Assembly: GCA_039090855.1 (NCBI GenBank)
Contig: CM077016.1
Span: forward strand, 52,409,436 to 52,473,435
Direction of reading: 5' to 3'
From: Macrothele yani
Lineage: Eukaryota; Arthropoda; Arachnida; Araneae; Macrothelidae
DNA length: 64,000 nt
The position numbers and the translations under genes were made by a program. The notes under the pieces were generated by a model that did no database searches, was not told the origin of the DNA, and saw nothing but the letters and a program-made list of their open reading frames with translations. Of this stretch, positions 61,425 through 64,000 are shown piece after piece (the stretch's first letter is position 1; every line of letters begins with the position of its first letter).

Positions 61425-62528
61425 AGTTACTTTTTCAAGTTACGCATGGATTTTCCGCTACGGGGCGTAAAAGTAAATTACGTTTTCCCCGATATCTCTT
61501 CTTCTAAAACACCGATTTAAAAGTTTTTTCTTCAGAGGATACAGCTCCCGATGGTAGATCTTTTGGATACAATTTCTAATTTCTGGTAAAGAATACTTTG
61601 AACACCAGGGGGTGTAAGTGTTAATTTTTGCTTCTGTTGTATTTGCCATAAAATCTAAGCTTCTAAAATCTCGATTGAAAAAATTCGTTCCTGGACCAAT
61701 GTCACTCACGTCCATAAATTTTTTCGGGATATTTTCTTCTAAAAATACTGCATGGTTTCTCCGCCAGGGGGCGTAGATGTGTATCTCATTTTTGTCAATA
61801 TCTCTGCTTCTAATGGTCCTATTTGAAAAATTCTTTCTTTATTGGATAGAGTTTCCGGTGTGACATATTTTTCATATAATTTCAAAATTTTCAAATAATT
61901 CATAGACTTTACGCTAGGAGGCGTAAAGGTAAATTATGTTTCTCCCGATATCTCTGCTACTAATACTCCGGTTTGAAAATTTCTTTCTGCACCGGATACA
62001 GCTCCTGATGGGAAATCCTTTGCATATAATTTCTATTTTCTGGCAAAAAATAGTTTGGCCACCAGGGGGCGTAAGTCTTAATTTCCGTTTATGATATATT
62101 TGCAGCAAAATCTGAGCTTCTAAAATCTCCATTGAAAAAATTCGTTTGTGGACCGATGCTACTCACGTCGGCAAACCTTTTAGGAATATTTTCTTCTTAA
62201 AATAATGCATGGTTTCTACGCCATGGGGTGTAGATGTATGCACATTTTGGTCAATATCTCTACTTGTAGGAATCCGATTTAAAAAATTCCTTCTTTGCCG
62301 GATAGTATTTTTGATGCGAAATGTTTTTTATCTAAATTTAAAATTTTCAAGTAAATCATAGACTTTCCGCCAGGGGGCACTAAGATAAATTGCGTTTTCC
62401 CCGATATTTCTGCTTCTAAAGCTCCGATTTGAAAAATTCTTCCTGTATCGCATGCAGCTCCCAATAGAAAATGTTTTTCATATGATTTCTAATATTTGGT
62501 AAAGAATGGTTTGGCCACCAGAGTGCAT

Positions 62529-62743
62529 TTTTTTTATTTGAGGTTTAACGACCACCGTGAGCAACTCAATGGGCTATAAGCAGTCGCCCGTCCCTAATTT
62601 AGGGTCACTGGTTCCAGGGAAGGGAGAGAGCCAGTGCCGTAAGACAAACACAACATCCATGACTCACCGGGATTCGAACCCGGACCCCTTTCGGACGAAT
62701 GATCAGAGTCCAACGCCTTAGACCACTGCGCCACCGGGGCGGC
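62529..62743 (-). repeat. SINE-A copy, minus, inserted in a CTCF-like core
   Basis: Full-length, GCGCCTTAG head subtype. Perfect 14-base TSD CCACCAGAGTGCAT at 62515-62528 and 62744-62757; the insertion duplicated one of the array's core motifs. Confidence 0.95.
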
Positions 62744-63285
62744 CCACCAGAGTGCATGAGCGTTAGTTTCCATTTCTGATATATTTACCGCAAAATCTGA
62801 ACTTCTGTAACTAGACTAAATGTTTTTTTTCTTGGACCGATATCGCTCACATCGAAAAACCTTTTGTGAATACTTTCTTCCTAAATTAATTCATGGTTTT
62901 CCCGCCAGGTGGCGTAAATGCATATCTTATGCGAAATGTTTTTCATCTAAATTTAAAATTTTCAAGTAAATCATAGACTTTCCGCCAGGGGCACTAAGTC
63001 CATATCTCTGCTTCGAAGAGTCTGATTTGAAAAATTCTTTCTTTGTTGGATAGCGTTTCCGCTGCTATATGTTCCTCATATAAATTCAAATTTTTCTTAA
63101 CGCACAAGTTTGCAACCAGAGGGCGTAAATTCACGATTCTGTTTACAGCAATATCTGCGGGATTAAAAACCCGATTGAAAAACTTTTTTCGGCTAGATTT
63201 TATTGTTTTCTATATCGGTTCCATTACCTTTTAATAGTTTTAATAAATTTAATTTGCGTCAGAGCGGATTCAAAAGACGTGCTTA

Positions 63286-63590
63286 TTACACCCGAAAATT
63301 CGGTATCAACTTTCTTGTTAAAAAGTTTTTGTCGGTTTCGATGCACTCAAGCAGGTCACTAACAGCTGAAACACGGGCCTGTTTTTGCTCAGCTGAGAGC
63401 AATTTTGGCACAGATTTGGCTGAGACGCCCCTCATACCTAAATCGTCCGTAAGAATCGACTGAACTGAACCGAAACTAATGTTGAAGTCTTCAGATAACT
63501 CACGAATAGTGATTCGGTGATTTTCCCGCACAGCTGTGCGCACAAGTTCGACATTGTTCTCACTTTTGCTGGATGCGAGCCTCCCAGACC
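63286..63590 (-). pseudogene. Mariner transposase N-terminal fragment
   Basis: Minus strand, from about SENNVELVRTAVRENHRI through TIRELSEDFNISFGSVQSIL (helix-turn-helix), TDDLGMRGVSAKSVPKLL and DLLECIETDKNFL to a stop at about 63286. This is the DNA-binding half. The catalytic domain is absent on the left and the 5' end stops near the SINE at 63601. Confidence 0.88.
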
Positions 63591-63600
63591 GCTCATCATC

Positions 63601-64000
63601 TTTTTTTTATTATTATTATTGAAGGTTTAACGACCATCGTGAGCAACTCAATGGGCTATAAGCAGTCGCCCGTCCCTAATTTAGGGTCACTGGTTCCAGG
63701 GAGCGGAGAGAGCCAGTGCCGTAAGACAAACAACATCCATGCCTCACCGGGATTCGAGCCCGGACCCCGTTCGGACGAATAATCAGAGGCCATCGCTTAG
63801 ACCACTGCGCCACCGGGGCGGCTGCTGAGGTTCTACCCCTACCCTATAATAACCACTGCCCAAATTTAATATAGATGGCCATATCGTCTTATACCCTTAG
63901 ACGCTCATGTGGGATTCGTGGGAAAAAAAAAAAATATGTGAATCACGAAAGCGTTTAAAAATAGTTGAGCTTCTGTTTAACCCCCCCCTCCCCCAAAAGG
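63601..64000 (-). repeat. SINE-A plus upstream flank, second copy
   Basis: SINE-A at 63601-63822 with a (TTA)n-modified tail, followed by the flank shared with 56461-56640. It runs off the window end. Confidence 0.88.

Larger units (their letters stand above)
61081..63130 (+). repeat. Old tandem array with CCAGGGGGCG cores
   Basis: At least 12 subunits of ~150 bp, each with a core like CCGCCAGGGGGCGTA, at about 61081, 61455, 61603, 61761, 61911, 62056, 62218, 62368, 62512, 62902, 62982 and 63111. Three subunit types alternate with a ~455-bp period: ATAGACTTTCCGCCAGGG (61911, 62368, 62982), TTTGGCCACCAGGG (62056, 62512; related 61603) and CATGGTTTCTCCGCCAGGG (61761, 62218, 62902). Between cores lie GATATCTCTGCTTCTAAAA and GATTTGAAAAATTC. 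Two SINE-A copies interrupt it. No coding. Confidence 0.82.

Noticed and set aside
1..64000. A prokaryotic-type defence or biosynthetic system
   Set aside because: Nothing in the window encodes an operon-like set of genes. All coding remnants are eukaryotic transposon enzymes.

Overview
This is a repeat-dominated stretch of an animal genome, most likely an arthropod. It carries no host protein gene, tRNA gene or rRNA gene that I can support. The evidence for an arthropod-like invertebrate is the mix of Tc1/mariner transposases (one Tc1-like lineage, at 3324-4284, has ends and a C-terminus of a type I know from insects and arachnids), an RTE-type LINE, a hAT-type non-autonomous element, and two abundant tRNA-derived SINE families. 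All the longer reading frames are transposon remains with stops or frameshifts. Most short ones are accidental translations of SINE copies.

Layout. 1-4565: decayed mariner, Tc1 and Tc1-like elements. 4765-9205: an unknown repeat present as an inverted pair; one copy is split by a 5'-truncated RTE LINE with clear target-site duplications (TSDs), with SINE copies and a long palindrome between. 9206-13985: a hAT-type element inside a minisatellite, a near full-length mariner with both terminal repeats, a small inverted-repeat element and SINE fragments. 13986-48064: one 34-kb tandem array of about 175 monomers of ~190-198 bp. 48079-53790: hairpin element, SINEs, a LINE fragment that split a SINE, and a second tandem array whose ~298-bp unit contains a whole SINE. 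53790-60860: scattered SINEs, a four-copy ~145-bp tandem repeat, a mariner relic, and a complete solitary copy of the SINE that gave rise to the big array. 61081-63130: an old tandem array of ~150-bp subunits in a three-subunit (~455 bp) higher-order pattern, each with a core resembling the CTCF motif. 63200-64000: a mariner fragment and a SINE whose upstream flank is also found at 56461-56640.

Main result. The 34-kb satellite is the tRNA-unrelated body and tail of a SINE ('SINE-B' here). The array begins with one SINE-B head (pol III boxes A and B, 13986-14071), continues as head-less body units, and is bracketed by the same 14-base direct repeat (13972-13985 and 48065-48078). The simplest reading is that one retroposed SINE copy expanded in place into a satellite. 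A separate full-length SINE-B (60534-60848, minus strand, own 13-base TSD) shows the ancestral structure. Monomer variants recur in fixed order, giving higher-order repeats of 24 and 15 monomers (left part) and of 14 and 10 monomers (right part), with a ~7.5-kb super-unit of 14+14+10 present twice.

The second SINE family ('SINE-A') has about 22 copies plus relics, many with TSDs. It contributes the second, smaller tandem array at 52.08-53.79 kb, so SINE-to-tandem-repeat conversion has happened at least twice in this window.
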